This document shows, one piece after another, positions 60,510 through 60,568 of a stretch of 60,568 nt of DNA (position 1 is its first letter; each line of letters opens with the position of its first letter). A program made the position numbers and the translations under genes. The stretch is from the NCBI RefSeq assembly GCF_018811945.1, contig NZ_JACRVU010000016.1, forward strand, positions 1,925 through 62,492. The letters are read 5' to 3'. The notes below the pieces were generated by a model. The model made no database searches. It was not told the origin of the DNA and saw only the letters and a program-made list of their open reading frames with translations. The stretch is from Gluconobacter sp. P1C6_b (GTDB taxonomy: Bacteria; Pseudomonadota; Alphaproteobacteria; Acetobacterales; Acetobacteraceae).

Positions 60510-60568
60510 CCCGTTCACCGACGCGGCGGGGCTCACTTCTGAGGGGCTCTGGGGCGGCGGGGATGATG

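Noticed and set aside
1-60568. CRISPR array, prophage, insertion sequence or toxin-antitoxin module
   Set aside because: No regularly spaced repeats, transposase, integrase, phage structural genes or paired toxin genes are visible.

Overview
The window reads as ordinary chromosome from an acetic acid bacterium (Acetobacteraceae, most like Gluconobacter). Evidence: a membrane-bound PQQ glucose dehydrogenase with its N-terminal membrane anchor, a 485-residue polyol dehydrogenase matching the Gluconobacter L-sorbose reductase in length and family, two OprB-type sugar porins, an alphaproteobacterial circularly permuted tmRNA, a serC-hisZ-purA cluster, and high-GC coding sequence with compact ATGA/GTGA-coupled operons. 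I see no insertion sequence, prophage, CRISPR array or integrase.

Layout. 0-13.5 kb: end of a CbpA-like J protein, a microprotein, a POT peptide transporter, OprB, a TonB receptor with a Fur-like box, a second OprB, a two-POTRA periplasmic protein, a peroxiredoxin/DUF1643 pair, a lytic transglycosylase with SPOR domain, and a Wzm/Wzt-type ABC exporter. 13.5-25.5 kb: sspB beside ssrA (tmRNA), divergent thyX, a 440-base non-coding island rich in GANTC sites with one DnaA box, tRNA-Thr, mrp coupled to a tiny lipoprotein, an HtrA protease, a FUSC protein, sorbose reductase, an SdpI/SdpR pair, DUF3309 and a TerB-DnaJ protein. 25.5-36 kb: queG (with a coupled RHH protein), a secreted adenosine deaminase coupled to a purine nucleoside permease-like protein, an MgtC protein, a hairpin repeat, tgt-queA, PQQ-GDH, a Ser/Thr-rich small protein and mazG. 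36-48 kb: argC, tRNA-Leu, serC-hisZ-purA, a pseudokinase plus membrane partner, ftsY, dapF-mtaB and a methyltransferase. 48-60.5 kb: a DEAD-box helicase, a GT61-PPK2-SDR operon, yqgE-grxB, a DPP-IV peptidase, an aldo/keto reductase, clpB, and a strong sigma-70 promoter at the right edge that looks like an rRNA or tRNA operon promoter.

How genes work together. Queuosine tRNA modification is represented by QueG, Tgt and QueA. The ssrA tag RNA and its ClpXP adaptor SspB lie side by side. Protein quality control recurs (CbpA-like, HtrA, TerB-DnaJ, ClpB). Periplasmic carbohydrate and nucleoside processing (GDH, OprB porins, secreted ADA and NUP) fits an organism that oxidises substrates outside the cytoplasm. 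The least explained elements are the GANTC/DnaA-box island (16.5-16.7 kb), the pseudokinase/membrane pair (41.6-44.1 kb), a Tgt lacking its zinc cysteines, and several coupled microproteins.
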